Shown here: positions 36,273-46,007 of the stretch, one piece after another
Position numbering within the stretch: the first letter of the stretch is position 1
Layout: every line of letters begins with the position of its first letter
Assembly: GCF_000821185.2 (NCBI RefSeq)
Contig: NZ_CP050855.1
Span: forward strand, 868,001-932,000
Direction: 5' to 3'
From: Serratia symbiotica
Lineage (GTDB): Bacteria; Pseudomonadota; Gammaproteobacteria; Enterobacterales; Enterobacteriaceae
DNA: 64,000 nucleotides
Position numbers and translations under genes: made by a program
The notes under the pieces: generated by a model
What the model was told of the DNA's origin: nothing
Seen by the model: only the letters and a program-made list of their open reading frames with translations
Databases searched by the model: none

Positions 36273-37204
36273 TGTAGTAGCCCCGTTTAAACCGGACACT
36301 TTATCAATAAGACTTAGGCATAGACCTATGTTTAAGGAGTGTCTTGTGCAAGGAATCGAAGTGCCCACTGGCGAGCAGAAGCGACGCCGTTATACTGCCG
36401 AAGAGAAGAGCCGTTTTGTTGCGCTGTCCATGCAGCCCGGCTATTCCGTTTCCCTGGTTGCCCGGCAATATGGCATTACCCCCAGTCTGCTTTTTAAAGG
36501 GAAACGACTTATGAATGATGCTGGTCAATCTGCGATCGCCGCTGGCGATGAAGTTGTCAGTGTCTCTGAATTAAGGCCCTGGAGAAAAAGGTAAAACAGC
36601 GTGAGCAGATGCTGGGCCGCAAAACCATGGAAGCCGAAATCCTTCGCGATGCGCTGGAGATAGCGCAGTCAAAAAAGTTGATATCGCGTATGCCATTGCT
36701 GCCCCAGGACGATATCCGCTCGGTACGGGTGGTGTTCAGTCTGGACTGCTGCGATCGCGAAGCCATCAGTGGGAGTGCCACCACCGGGGGTATCAGCAGC
36801 GAAATAGTGCAGGATCTGCCGACAGAAAATCTGGAAAAACGGTTCGGAAACACGCTGAAGGTTCCCCATCCGATAGAATGGCTGATGGATAACGGCAGTT
36901 GCTACATAGCTGATGCTACGCGTACGTTCGCCAGGTCACTGGGGTTCATCGTATGCACAACACCGGTGCGCAGCCCGGAAAGTAACGGCACGGCAGAATC
37001 GTTCATGAAGACATTCAAGCGGGATTATGTCTACGTAAATGATCTGCCGGATACGGCATCAATGCTGGAAAAGCTGGCTGAGTGGATGGCAGATTATAAC
37101 AACTGGCATCCGCATAAGGGGCTGAAAATGAGATCCCCACGCGAATACCGTGAAGCCGTATTAGCGGTTAATTAACTGTGTCCGTTTTAGCCGGGGCAAC
37201 TCCA
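36273..37204 (+). mobile_element. IS2-like (IS3 family) element, internally deleted, copy 1
   Basis: The ends match as an inverted repeat: TGTAGTAGCCCCG...ACCGGACAC at the left and, on the other strand, TGGAGTTGCCCCGGC...ACGGACAC at the right. It contains an IS2-like orfA (36328-36594, MFKECLVQGIEV... RRRYTAEEKSRFVALSMQ) with a one-base deletion near 36568 compared with copy 2. The orfA end is joined at 36719 straight to the orfB C-terminal third (CDREAISGSATTGG ... DNGSCY ... RSPESNGTAESF). The first catalytic Asp region is deleted, so it is inactive. It is inserted into or beside an IS110 fragment. Confidence 0.85.
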
Positions 37205-37311
37205 CTACGCGAAAGTTTTATCTTTCCTGCCGGTTTTCCATAAGCATTGATACTGAAAAGATAAAAATTCGTTTTAGCCAGATCGATGCCGGTGATTTTC
37301 ATTTCAGACAT
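37205..37311 (-). pseudogene. IS110-family transposase, N-terminal fragment
   Basis: Minus-strand frame from ATG 37311: MSEMKITGIDLAKTNFYLFS, then NAYGKPAGKIKLSR. This is the DEDD-type N-terminus of IS110-family transposases (first Asp in GIDLAK). It is cut at the right end of the IS2-like element. Confidence 0.75.
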
Positions 37312-37460
37312 GGTATCATTCTTGCTTATTCTTCTGATTTAAGTTCATCCATCATGGCGGAAATGGATGCTGTCGTGAAGAAGGGGGAAGGCCATCTCAT
37401 CGCTTACTCTTCATTCGCCGTGTCCTAAAGCCGGTTCTTCAGGGCAGGGGAGAGGAAGAG

Positions 37461-38219
37461 TTGTTGTCGGCAAGTACAGTGTTTAAGATTATGCGTTGGC
37501 ATACTCACCCAAGGATGAATACTCCGTTGTCTACTTTTATTCGCGATATCGAATTTCTGACCCTTGAGAATTATCCAGGGCGGGTTGCCCGTTGCCATTT
37601 CTCTTTGGCGGACTATCGGGATGATTGTTTCCACGAAATAGGCATCATTATCCCGGAGCATTTGGTGCACGCGGTGCCGAAGCGGCGGGCAGAATATTTG
37701 GCTGGGCGTTGTCTGGCCCAGCGACTGCTGGCCCCGCTGGGCTTCACCGACTTTATTCTGCTACCGGGGGAAGATCGCGCACCGCAGTGGCCACCAGGTA
37801 TCGCTGGCGCACTGAGCCATAATGCACATATCGCGTTGTGCGCTGTGCATGGGGAACCCGGACAGGGCGGTGTTGGGCTGGATGTAGAGACGCTGATGTC
37901 CAGTGTGAGTGTGCAAGAGCTGTGGAGTAATATCGTTGGTGTGGAGGAGTGCGACAGGCTGCGTTGCCAGCCACAGGCATTTAACCTATTACTGACGCTG
38001 ACGTTCTCTGCCAAAGAGAGCCTGTTCAAGGCGCTGTATCCACAAGTGCGGCGCTATTTTGATTTTCTGGACGCATGCATAATGGCAATTGATGAACAAA
38101 AACGGACATTTGAATTAAAACTGCTAAAGACACTTTCCCAACAGTACCCTGCTGGCTACCGATTTTTTGGCCGCTATTGGGTCGAAGGTGACGATATAAC
38201 GACGTTTATTTACTGTTGA
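37461..38219 (+). CDS. 4'-phosphopantetheinyl transferase (EntD-like)
   Basis: Up to 252 residues. It transfers phosphopantetheine from CoA to carrier-protein serines. The family motifs are KRRAEYLAGRCLAQRLL, GVGLDVETL (magnesium-binding Asp and Glu), and the Sfp signature FSAKESLFKAL. The start is uncertain: TTG 37461 opens the frame, but ATG 37491 or 37515 (MNTPLSTFIRDIEFL) fits the family better. EntD-type enzymes usually serve siderophore synthetases. The only synthetase trace in the window is the condensation-domain scrap at 42162. Confidence 0.85.
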   Translation: MLSASTVFKIMRWHTHPRMNTPLSTFIRDIEFLTLENYPGRVARCHFSLADYRDDCFHEIGIIIPEHLVHAVPKRRAEYLAGRCLAQRLLAPLGFTDFILLPGEDRAPQWPPGIAGALSHNAHIALCAVHGEPGQGGVGLDVETLMSSVSVQELWSNIVGVEECDRLRCQPQAFNLLLTLTFSAKESLFKALYPQVRRYFDFLDACIMAIDEQKRTFELKLLKTLSQQYPAGYRFFGRYWVEGDDITTFIYC

Positions 38220-38371
38220 ATCAAGCTGATATTATGTATTCGTTGTTGATTTGCCATGCCTTGGTGAGCAGCTGTGGGTCAACCCGCTTTATTTTGTTCG
38301 TTAATCTTGTGGTGGGATCTGTAGCCATACGCTTTGCATGGCTACCTACGATGTTTTACTGGGGGAATCGC

Positions 38372-38971
38372 TTAACTTTTCAGTTTGGCAGTGATTTTCG
38401 CCACATGCTCGCCCTGATAACGGGCGATGGTCAGTTCCTCAGGGCTTGGGGAACGGGAGCCATCATTACCAGCCATGGTGGTGGCACCGTAAGGAGTGCC
38501 GCCACGGACATGTGAGGTGTCAAGCAACTCCGGTGTGGCGTAGCCGATAGGAACAATAATAAAGCCGTGATGAGCCAGCGTGATCCAAGTGGAGGTGATG
38601 GTCTGTTCCTGCCCACCACCGGTACCGGAGGAGGAGAACACGCTGCCTACTTTGCCGTACAACGCGCCGGAGGCCCATAGCCCACCGGTTTGATCAAGGA
38701 AAGTGCGCATTTGGCCAGCCATATTACCGAAACGTGTTGGCGTGCCGAAAATAATGCCATCATAAGCGGCCAACTCCTGCGGGGTGGCGATTGGTGCCTG
38801 CTGGTCGCTCTTTCCACCAGCCTTGACAAAAGCCCCCTCCGGGATGGTTTCCGGCACCCGTTTTACGGTGACATCCACGCCGTCTACCCTGCGCGCCCCT
38901 TCTGCTACTGCGTGTGCCAGTGTTTCAATGTGCCCGTACATTGAGTAATAAAGAACCAATATTTTCGCCAT
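38372..38971 (-). CDS. wrbA: WrbA, NAD(P)H:quinone oxidoreductase
   Basis: A 199-residue flavodoxin-like, tetrameric FMN quinone reductase. The start at ATG 38971 ([19 protein letters not shown]) gives the normal length. The FMN phosphate loop SMYGHIET, the loop [14 protein letters not shown] and the [12 protein letters not shown] loop are all intact. In E. coli it is linked to stationary phase and oxidative stress. It stands alone on the minus strand. Confidence 0.95.
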   Translation of the reverse strand: MAKILVLYYSMYGHIETLAHAVAEGARRVDGVDVTVKRVPETIPEGAFVKAGGKSDQQAPIATPQELAAYDGIIFGTPTRFGNMAGQMRTFLDQTGGLWASGALYGKVGSVFSSSGTGGGQEQTITSTWITLAHHGFIIVPIGYATPELLDTSHVRGGTPYGATTMAGNDGSRSPSPEELTIARYQGEHVAKITAKLKS

Positions 38972-39239
38972 GTTCGGTACTCCCACTCAGATCATTAACC
39001 AAGATGCTGTGCTAATCATAGAAGTGAATGGTGATTTATTGGAATAAAGATGCGATTTTTATTTAAACACATCAGGTCTGCTAAGCGGGGATTTCAGGCG
39101 CTGTTTATCAGTTTTGGTACGCTTTTTTTATCAATTAATTATTTTATCTCTATGAGGCTTTTCACTAGCGTAGATGGTCAAAAGAGGCATTGGCTAAACA
39201 TGGTTGTACAGCACAGTGGCGATGCTGTGCGCAAAAGGT
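38972..39239. other. spacer between wrbA and cycA, no gene seen
   Basis: An open frame from 39050 (MRFLFKHIRS...) has no ribosome site and no family features. The right end contributes the cycA terminator. Confidence 0.4.
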
Positions 39240-39283
39240 GCAGCGCCTGCCCAATTAGTGTTGCTGAACTGGGCAGGCGCTGC
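39240..39283 (-). terminator. terminator of cycA
   Basis: A perfect 14-bp stem (GCAGCGCCTGCCCA pairs with TGGGCAGGCGCTGC) with a 16-nt loop, 14 bp past the cycA stop. On the minus strand it is followed by ACCTTTTGC. Confidence 0.75.
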
Positions 39284-39297
39284 GGGACGTGCCATTA

Positions 39298-40698
39298 TTA
39301 AGTGGCCTTCTTGTTGCGCAGCAGCATGTAGGAAAGGCCGAGTACCATAAACCACAGCGGCGTGGCGATCAGAGCTTGGCGGGTATCTTCACGCAGCGCT
39401 AGCAGCACCAGCACAAAGGCAAAGAACGCCATACAAATCCAGCACATTAGCCTGCCTGCCGGCATCTTATAGATTGATTTCTGGTGTAACGCGGGGTGCT
39501 GTTTGCGATAAACCAGGTACGAACATAGGATGATACTCCAGACGAACATGAACAAGATCGCCGAAACCGTGGTGACCAAGGTAAACACCATCATCACGTT
39601 TGGGATCAGGAAAATCAGCACTGAGCCACACAACAAGCAAAGGCATGAGAAGATCAGACCGTTGGCTGGTACCGCGCGTTTAGACAGGTTGGCGAACGAT
39701 TTTGGCGCATCGCCTTCCTGTGCCAAGCCGAACAGTATGCGACTGGTAGAAAACACCCCACTGTTGGCAGAAGAAGCGGCTGAGGTCAGCACCACGAAGT
39801 TGATAATGCTGGCCGCTGCTGGTAGGCCGATCAGGACGAATAACTCAACGAATGGGCTTTTGTCTGCAACAACCGAGTTCCAAGGCGTGACCGACATGAT
39901 CACCATCAGCGCGAACACATAGAACATAATGATGCGCAGTGGAATGGCGTTGATGGCGCGCGGCAGCACTTTTTCTGGGTCTTTGGTTTCCGCTGCGGTG
40001 GTACCCACCAATTCAATACCGACGAAGGCGAATACCGCAATCTGGAAGCCAGCGAAGAAGCCGCTGATGCCTTTCGGAAACAATCCACCGTTATTCCACA
40101 GGTGTGAAAGTGAGGCAACGGTACCAGACGGAGACTGGAACTGCATGACGATCATCACCAGCCCAATGACGATAAGGCTGATGATGGCGACGATTTTTAT
40201 CATCGCGAACCAGAACTCCGTTTCACCGAACACCTTCACCGTCACCAGGTTCAGGACAAGCAGCAGCAGTATGCACAGCAGTGAGGCGATCCACTGCGAC
40301 AATTCGGGGAACCAGAACTGAGCGTAGGCAGTGATCGCTACCACGTCGGCGATGCCGGTAACCACCCAACAGAACCAGTAAGTCCAGCCGGTAAAGAAAC
40401 CGGCCCATGGGCCGATCAGATCTGCGGCAAAATCACTGAACGACTTATACTCCAGATTGGACAGCAACAGTTCGCCCATGGCACGCATCACGAAGAACAG
40501 CATAAAACCAATGATCATGTACACGATGATGATGGAAGGGCCAGCCAGGCTGATGGTTTTACCGGAACCCATAAACAGACCTGTACCGATCGCGCCGCCA
40601 ATGGAGATCAGTTGAATATGCCGATTGGTTAAGTTTCGTCGTAGATGTTCTTTTGACGCGGGCGTAACGTCGGTGGTTATTTCAGAGTGATCTACCAT
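39298..40698 (-). CDS. cycA: CycA, D-serine/D-alanine/glycine:H+ symporter
   Basis: A 466-residue APC-family permease with 12 membrane helices. The start at ATG 40698 (MVDHSEITTDVTPASKEHLR) is chosen by similarity to enterobacterial CycA; the frame extends further upstream without similarity. Substrate-site helix 1 reads ISIGGAIGTGLFMGSGK, followed by AGPSIIIVYMIIGFMLFFVMRAMGELLL, almost as in E. coli. It imports small neutral D- and L-amino acids and cycloserine. Intact. Confidence 0.95.
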   Translation of the reverse strand: MVDHSEITTDVTPASKEHLRRNLTNRHIQLISIGGAIGTGLFMGSGKTISLAGPSIIIVYMIIGFMLFFVMRAMGELLLSNLEYKSFSDFAADLIGPWAGFFTGWTYWFCWVVTGIADVVAITAYAQFWFPELSQWIASLLCILLLLVLNLVTVKVFGETEFWFAMIKIVAIISLIVIGLVMIVMQFQSPSGTVASLSHLWNNGGLFPKGISGFFAGFQIAVFAFVGIELVGTTAAETKDPEKVLPRAINAIPLRIIMFYVFALMVIMSVTPWNSVVADKSPFVELFVLIGLPAAASIINFVVLTSAASSANSGVFSTSRILFGLAQEGDAPKSFANLSKRAVPANGLIFSCLCLLCGSVLIFLIPNVMMVFTLVTTVSAILFMFVWSIILCSYLVYRKQHPALHQKSIYKMPAGRLMCWICMAFFAFVLVLLALREDTRQALIATPLWFMVLGLSYMLLRNKKAT

Positions 40699-41013
40699 TT
40701 GATGATGTCCTGTTTTACCTGTCATTAGTGGGATATGTAAGTTCTGAGGTGGCTGTTTTTTTACGTTTATTAGATTGGCTTGGTTTAGTAAGCCAGTGCG
40801 GTAACCTCTCCCTTGTGCAACAGATTTACAATATTTATGTGCGAGATTAAAGTTGATTATTCCTTGCGCTGGCATTACGGGGGTAGAAATGGGGCGTTCA
40901 AGGAGTGGAAGATTACTCTGAAAAATGGTAAATTAACAGAACTTATGTGGATTTTTTTATCAAAAAACATGGTATTGCCAATTTTACATGAAAAAAATAA
41001 TCCGTGTAAGCAT

Positions 41014-41042
41014 TTGACAGTAATGCAGCAGAAGAGAATAAT
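41014..41042 (+). promoter_or_regulatory. promoter of tRNA-Lys
   Basis: TTGACA at 41014-41019, a 17-bp spacer and AATAAT at 41037-41042, ten bases before the first tRNA base. It is a near-consensus sigma70 promoter. Confidence 0.6.
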
Positions 41043-41051
41043 GAAGCCGTT

Positions 41052-41127
<76 letters not shown>

Positions 41128-41146
41128 ACAAAAACATGTACTGGCA

Positions 41147-42161
41147 TGTGTGATTCATAGACATCATTTCAATTTTCTCAGCTCAAGTTCAAGCTTGCAA
41201 TTCTGCTCTTGTATGCGTTCGTCACCGGGCTGATAGTCTGCGTGAACGGCATCGGAGTAAGGTGTTTGCTCAGCAAGCTCGAAGTAGCGCTCCATCGTAG
41301 TTTTACCATTGAGAGCGCTATGAGGAGGCTCCCAGTTATAGTCATGCTGCCACATTCAGCCAGTAGCTCCTTCTGGTCGTTAGCTTAGCGGTCTACAGTA
41401 GCGTAAAATTCAGCTTTGTCTGTTTTCTAAGAACGTTCAACTTTGTCATTAAGATGAGGTGAAGTTGGCTTATTTGGACGCAGCTTGATGCCGTATTCTT
41501 TCAATCTCTCCTGCACCTTTACGGCAAAAAATTCTCTTCCCCGATCAGTCTGAAATCGCTGAATTGGAAAAGGCATTTCTTCAATAACACAATCAATAAA
41601 ATCCAGTGTATTTGCAGCTGTGCGGCGAGAGTAAAGCCTCAGGATCCTGCAATGAGTGCAATTATCAACAGATGTGTACTGATATAAACCGGGATCCATC
41701 TTACATGTGTCCATCTGGACGCGGTTGCGGGAACAGGGAGTGCGTAGCGAATGAAATCAGCTTACGCAGAAATTTAACAACTGGCTTAACCTGATTCTGG
41801 CAAAGAACCTTGTGGATCGTAGCCATCGCCAGAGAGATGGAATGAAGCCGCTTTAACTCGCTCTGAATGCGTTTTGCCCCCATATTTCGCAGGGAGCATA
41901 GCTCCAGAATCAGGGCTATCTCAACAGGAGCAGTTTTAGTTGTTGGAGAGTTTTTAGGACGACGACTGTGGCTTTCCAGTCCTGCCCTGTGCCAGATACC
42001 TGCGCCACCATTTACGCAATGTGGGGCGGGAAATGCCGCAGCGACGGCATACAAGTCCCGCATCACCAGATGTTTCATAAAGTTTAACCCACTGTAGCCG
42101 CTGCTGAATTTCCTTGTTCATGGTGAGTCGTTATAGTGAAACGATGTCTATGAATCACACA
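41147..42161 (-). mobile_element. IS481-type element, decayed transposase
   Basis: 1015 bp bounded by a perfect 19-bp inverted repeat, TGTGTGATTCATAGACATC at 41147-41165 and its complement at 42143-42161. The single transposase gene runs from ATG 42121 to about 41164 on the minus strand: MNKEIQQRLQWVKLYETSGD with helix-turn-helix CRRCGISRPTLRKWWRRY, then LESHSRRPKNSPTTKTAPVE, the catalytic core (MDTCKMDPGLYQYTS, FQTDRGREFF, SPHLNDKVERS) and the tail EPPHSALNGKTTMERY. Frameshifts near 41980 and 41715 and stops near 41400 disable it. No obvious target duplication flanks it. It lies 19 bp past tRNA-Lys. Confidence 0.85.
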
Positions 42162-42601
42162 CGCTTTTATCTGTTGGAAAAGTTGCAGTGCGGCGATCGT
42201 AGCCAATACAATGTCCCTTTATGCTTTGAAATCCCGAGCCAATTCCTGCGGTCGGCGTTCTCGGTCGCTTTGCGACGCATTCTGGCCGCGTTGCCGCAGT
42301 GCGCAAATAGCCTGGCATGGAAGGCGCAAAAGTTGGTCTTGACGGAAAAACGTCAGGCTTGTTTGCTCGAGGAAGAGCGGCATATTGATAAAACGCAGGA
42401 GCCGGATAACGCATTCAATGCGCTGTTTGGTCGTCGTTTTGCGTTGGAAAGAGGCGAGGTGTGCGCATTAAGTTACGTCACCTATTATAAAGAAAAGCAC
42501 TACTTAATTTTGAATATGGCCGCATCTCTTTATTGATGGCAGCGGCATGCACAATCTGCTGTTGGCGCTAAACGAAACGCCTGAAGCGTCGGCATTGGCA
42601 C
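42162..42601 (+). pseudogene. NRPS condensation-domain fragment
   Basis: The sequence between the IS481 and IS2-like elements encodes a piece of a condensation domain: RFYLLEKLQCGDRSQYNVPL, FSVALRRILAALPQC, and then FGRRFALERGEVCALSYVTY. An extra base then breaks the HHxxxDG catalytic motif, which would read NM-HH-IFIDGSGMHNLLLALNE across 42515-42570. Both ends are cut by insertion sequences. It is what is left of a non-ribosomal peptide synthetase gene. Confidence 0.7.
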
Positions 42602-43150
42602 TGTAGTAGCCCCCGTTTAAACCGGACACTTCATCAATAAGACATAGGCATAGACCTATGTTTAAGGAGTGTCTTGTGCATGGAATCGAAGTGCTCACTG
42701 GCGAGCAGAAGCGACGCCGTTATACTGCCGAAGGGAAGAGCCGTTTTGTTGCGCTGTCCATGCAGCCCGGCTGTTCCGTTTCTCTGGTTGCCCAGCAATA
42801 TGGCATTACCCCCAGTCTGCTTTTTAAAGGGAAACGACTTATGAATGATGCTGGTCAATTTGCGATCGCCGCTGGCGATAAAGTTGTCAGTGTCTCTGAA
42901 GTTAAGGCCCTGGAGAAAAAGGTAAAACAGCGTGAACAGATGCTGGGCCGCAAAACCATGGAAGCCGAAATCCTTCGCGATGCGCTGGAGATAGCGCAGT
43001 CAAAAAAGTTGATATCGCGTATGCCATTGCTGCCCCCTGACGATATCCGCTCATCCGAATAACGCAGGCACTGAAGGTGTCACGGTTCAACCTTTATGAA
43101 CGCCTGAGTGGGCTGCGACAGCCACGCACTGTGCATTACAGGGCGATAAA
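42602..43150 (+). mobile_element. IS2-like (IS3 family) element, 3'-truncated, copy 2
   Basis: It begins with the same end as copy 1 (TGTAGTAGCCCCCGTTTAAAC). A complete orfA follows at 42658-43062 (134 residues, MFKECLVHGIEVLTGEQ ... PLLPPDDIRSSE), with a leucine-zipper C-terminus. Then comes the start of orfB (TQALKVSRFNLYERLSGLRQ to about 43140), after which similarity ends. The catalytic domain and right end are missing. Confidence 0.8.
42658..43062 (+). CDS. IS2-like OrfA
   Basis: A 134-residue DNA-binding OrfA. The helix-turn-helix region is RYTAEGKSRFVALSMQPGCS through LVAQQYGITPSLLFKGKR, and the zipper is VKALEKKVKQREQMLGRKTMEAEILRDAL. It resembles the IS2 OrfA repressor of its own promoter. 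It is complete here, while the same gene in copy 1 has a one-base deletion. Confidence 0.8.
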   Translation: MFKECLVHGIEVLTGEQKRRRYTAEGKSRFVALSMQPGCSVSLVAQQYGITPSLLFKGKRLMNDAGQFAIAAGDKVVSVSEVKALEKKVKQREQMLGRKTMEAEILRDALEIAQSKKLISRMPLLPPDDIRSSE

Positions 43151-43622
43151 TCGGGTACTGGCGGTTCAGATGGCACTCTTCAAATACCATGCTGGCGTTC
43201 AGGCTATCGACTTCCAGCTACAGGTAGTACCAGGGATCTCATTAGTTGGCGCAGTAGAGGGGGACTTCCTCAGCGGTGTTTATCACATAATAAAATAAAC
43301 GGTGCCGATGCAGGGGGAGGTGAAGCGGCGTCCTTTGTCGCTATAAAAAAGGCATATTCTTCCATATTTAGTCAGCCACTGTATGGTAATTTCAAACTGT
43401 GGAAAATAGTAACAGTGGAGAAAATACATCACCACGCAGTTTCACGTTAACTTTTCCACCTTGGTCTATCTTTGAAGCTTTTGTCCGGCTATAGGTCTAT
43501 CTTACACGGTGGGTCTGATGTCAGTCATATACGATTTCAGCATCACCTTTTTGATCCTAGGCTGCAATGAGCTGTTTTTACGCTGATCTTAGCTTTGACT
43601 CTGAGTGGTAAGGAAGGGGTAT
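43151..43622. other. non-coding or decayed stretch
   Basis: About 470 bp past the IS2-like copy with no open frame that I trust. Confidence 0.4.
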
Positions 43623-43802
43623 TCAATGCAGTAGTGTCATGATGCTGAAAAACAGCAATGTCAGCATGATGAGGGTGGCGTTTTGTACCGTTTTGCGCAC
43701 CAGCTTGCTGGTGCGCAGGCGGCTGTCAATCACACGCAGCACCGGTATCATCAGCAGTATGTAAACAAATATCAGCATAGCGGTCAGCGGTTGTTGGATC
43801 AT
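43623..43802 (-). CDS. possible small two-helix membrane protein (59 aa)
   Basis: The minus-strand frame from ATG 43802 to TGA 43623-43625 encodes 59 residues with two hydrophobic helices (PLTAMLIFVYILLMIPVLRVI and ATLIMLTLLFFSIMTLLH) separated by a basic loop (DSRLRTSKLVRKTVQ). The positive loop and clean helices look like a real inner membrane mini-protein, but I do not recognise it and no neighbour gives a hint. The ribosome site (AAAAGAG) is weak. Confidence 0.4.
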   Translation of the reverse strand: MIQQPLTAMLIFVYILLMIPVLRVIDSRLRTSKLVRKTVQNATLIMLTLLFFSIMTLLH

Positions 43803-44281
43803 CCGGGCTACTCTTTTTTGGCATTGTTATGGCCTATCAAGTATATCAGCATGGGGGATGTAGCGTGGTCGATCCCGAGAAACGCTAGTGTAGATGGCAT
43901 GGTCTCGATAACCGCTAAAGGCCTCCGGTAGGTTATTACTGCTGCCTGTAGAATTTTCTTTTTATGTCTGTGGGTATGATCGACCATGTGCCTCCGAATA
44001 AGGCCGCCCGAAGGTGGACACTGCCTAGCGTGTAGAATGATTGTTAACTACTGCTGGTACCAATGCAGATATAATATTTCAAATGATAATCAATATCAAC
44101 CAGGGAAAAGAGTACGCCAGGTGGCGTGCTTTAGAGGGGCAATCCCAATTATTTCCTTCCCAAAACGATCATCCTGCTGGCATGGGCACTGTGGCCTTAA
44201 ATATAAAAAATGGTCAGGTTCAATTTTCAATTGAATGGACGACCTATATGGTAGCAAAACCATAGCATCCCCAAAAGTGGT
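43803..44281. other. unassigned region
   Basis: No gene recognised. A 74-codon frame at 44041-44265 ends in GTVALNIKNGQVQFSIEWTT, which is protein-like, but its start lacks a ribosome site and I can name no family; it may be the end of a lost gene. Confidence 0.35.
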
Positions 44282-44301
44282 ACCCCGCGTGTCTGCGGGG
44301 T
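44282..44301 (-). terminator. terminator of gabD
   Basis: The stem ACCCCGC, loop GTGTCT and stem GCGGGGT lie 8 bp beyond the gabD stop. On the minus strand it is followed by ACCACTTTTGG. Confidence 0.6.
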
Positions 44302-44309
44302 CACCAGCA

Positions 44310-45785
44310 TCAGGTGCTCAGGCCGCCGAGGCACAGATACTTAATCTCAAGGTAGTCCTCAATGCCATACTTAGAGCCTTCCCGGCCCAGACCTGAATGC
44401 TTGATACCGCCGAACGGGGCTACCTCCGTGGATATCAACCCCGCATTGATGCCGACGATGCCGTACTCCAGTGCTTCAGCCACGCGCATTACCCGCCCAA
44501 TATCGCGGCTATAGAAGTAAGACGCCAGGCCAAACGGCGTATCGTTGGCTAATTCGATGGCTTCGGCTTCGCTGCTAAATCGGATCAAAGGTGCCACCGG
44601 GCCAAAAGTTTCTTCGCGGAAGATTTTGGCTTCGCGCGGCACATTGGTCAAAATGGTGGGGGTATAGAAATAATGACCCAGCGTGTGGGGCTGACCGCCC
44701 AGCAGTACCGAAGCACCATGTGCAACGGCATCGGCGATATGTTCGCTGACTTTATCCACTGCCGCTTGGTTAATCAGCGGGCCGATGCTCACACCATCGT
44801 CCAGGCCATTACCGACTTTTAGTTTTTCCACGGCGTTTTTTAGCTTGGTGGCGAATGCATCGTACACATGTTCCTGAACTAGAAAACGGTTGGTGCAGAC
44901 GCAGGTTTGGCTAGCATTACGGTATTTTGCCGCTATTGCGCCGGTCACCGCTGCGTCCAGATCGGCATCATCGAATACAATAAACGGCGCATTGCCGCCC
45001 AGTTCCATACTGGTTTTTTTGATGGTTGGTGCACACTGCGCCAGCAACTGCGCGCCGACTTCAGTACTGCCGGTGAAGGAAAATTTGCGTACGTCCGGGT
45101 TGGCAGTCAGTTCACCGCCGATGGCTTTGCTGGAACCGGTGATCACATTGCACACCCCGGCTGGTAACCCGGCGCGCTCCGCCAGCACGGCGATCGCTAA
45201 CGCTGAGAATGGCGTCTGGCTCGCGGGGCGGATCACGCCAGTGCAGCCTGCTGCCCAGCCGGGGCCAGCTTTACGGGTAATCATCGCCGCCGGGAAGTTC
45301 CATGGGGTGATGGCGGCGAACACGCCAATCGGTTCCTTTTGCACGATAATGCGTTGTCCCGGCTGGTCTTGCGCAATGGTGTCGCCATACACCCGCTTGC
45401 CTTCTTCGGCGAACCATTCGATAAAGGATGCTGCATAGGCTATTTCGCTACGGCTTTCAGCCAGCGGTTTACCCTGTTCAGCGGTCATGATGCGCGCCAA
45501 ATCGTCCAGGTTTTCCATCATCAGTTCAAACAGGCGGCGCAGCTTGCTGGCGCGCTCTTTGGCTGTCAAGGCTCGCCAGGCAGGTTGCGCTTTTTTAGCG
45601 GCGGCGATCGCCCGTATGGTTTCTTTGGCACCGAAATTGGGCACTTGGCCGATTTGTTCGCCGGTGGCAGGGTTGTGGATCTCGATCGACTGGCCGTTTT
45701 TGATGGATAACCATTGCCCATTGATGTAGTTTGCCTCGCGGAACAGTGCAGCATCCTTGAGAGTTGCGGAGAAGTGAGTGCTCAT
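44310..45785 (-). CDS. gabD: GabD, succinate-semialdehyde dehydrogenase [NADP+]
   Basis: A 491-residue aldehyde dehydrogenase oxidising succinate semialdehyde to succinate in GABA breakdown. The start ATG 45785 (MSTHFSATLKDAALFREANY) fits the family. Key sites: the cofactor motif FTGSTEVG, the catalytic base in SMELGGNAPFIVFDDADLD, and the nucleophile Cys in NASQTCVCTNRFLVQ. The C-terminal signature PFGGIKHSGLGREGSKYGIEDYLE is intact. The partner gabT is not in the window. Confidence 0.95.
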   Translation of the reverse strand: MSTHFSATLKDAALFREANYINGQWLSIKNGQSIEIHNPATGEQIGQVPNFGAKETIRAIAAAKKAQPAWRALTAKERASKLRRLFELMMENLDDLARIMTAEQGKPLAESRSEIAYAASFIEWFAEEGKRVYGDTIAQDQPGQRIIVQKEPIGVFAAITPWNFPAAMITRKAGPGWAAGCTGVIRPASQTPFSALAIAVLAERAGLPAGVCNVITGSSKAIGGELTANPDVRKFSFTGSTEVGAQLLAQCAPTIKKTSMELGGNAPFIVFDDADLDAAVTGAIAAKYRNASQTCVCTNRFLVQEHVYDAFATKLKNAVEKLKVGNGLDDGVSIGPLINQAAVDKVSEHIADAVAHGASVLLGGQPHTLGHYFYTPTILTNVPREAKIFREETFGPVAPLIRFSSEAEAIELANDTPFGLASYFYSRDIGRVMRVAEALEYGIVGINAGLISTEVAPFGGIKHSGLGREGSKYGIEDYLEIKYLCLGGLST

Positions 45786-46007
45786 TGGTATCTTCCTTTG
45801 CAGCATGGTCTATCCCATACGACGACTTTTACCCTGATAAATTTTCCACCGCGTTGGGGGGATAAGCAACCAGTTTGCTGCATACGCCAAGCGAAGTAGC
45901 ACGCAACGATTGCCCCTACAGGCGCTTATTTTACTCACATATAATCATTTAACTCTCAACAATATAGATGCGTTAATTATTTGGTTGAAAACAGGCAGGT
46001 GATGATA

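Noticed and set aside
44041..44265. 74-codon open frame before gabD
   Set aside because: There is no ribosome site and no recognised family; it was left in the description of the unassigned region and not called as a gene.
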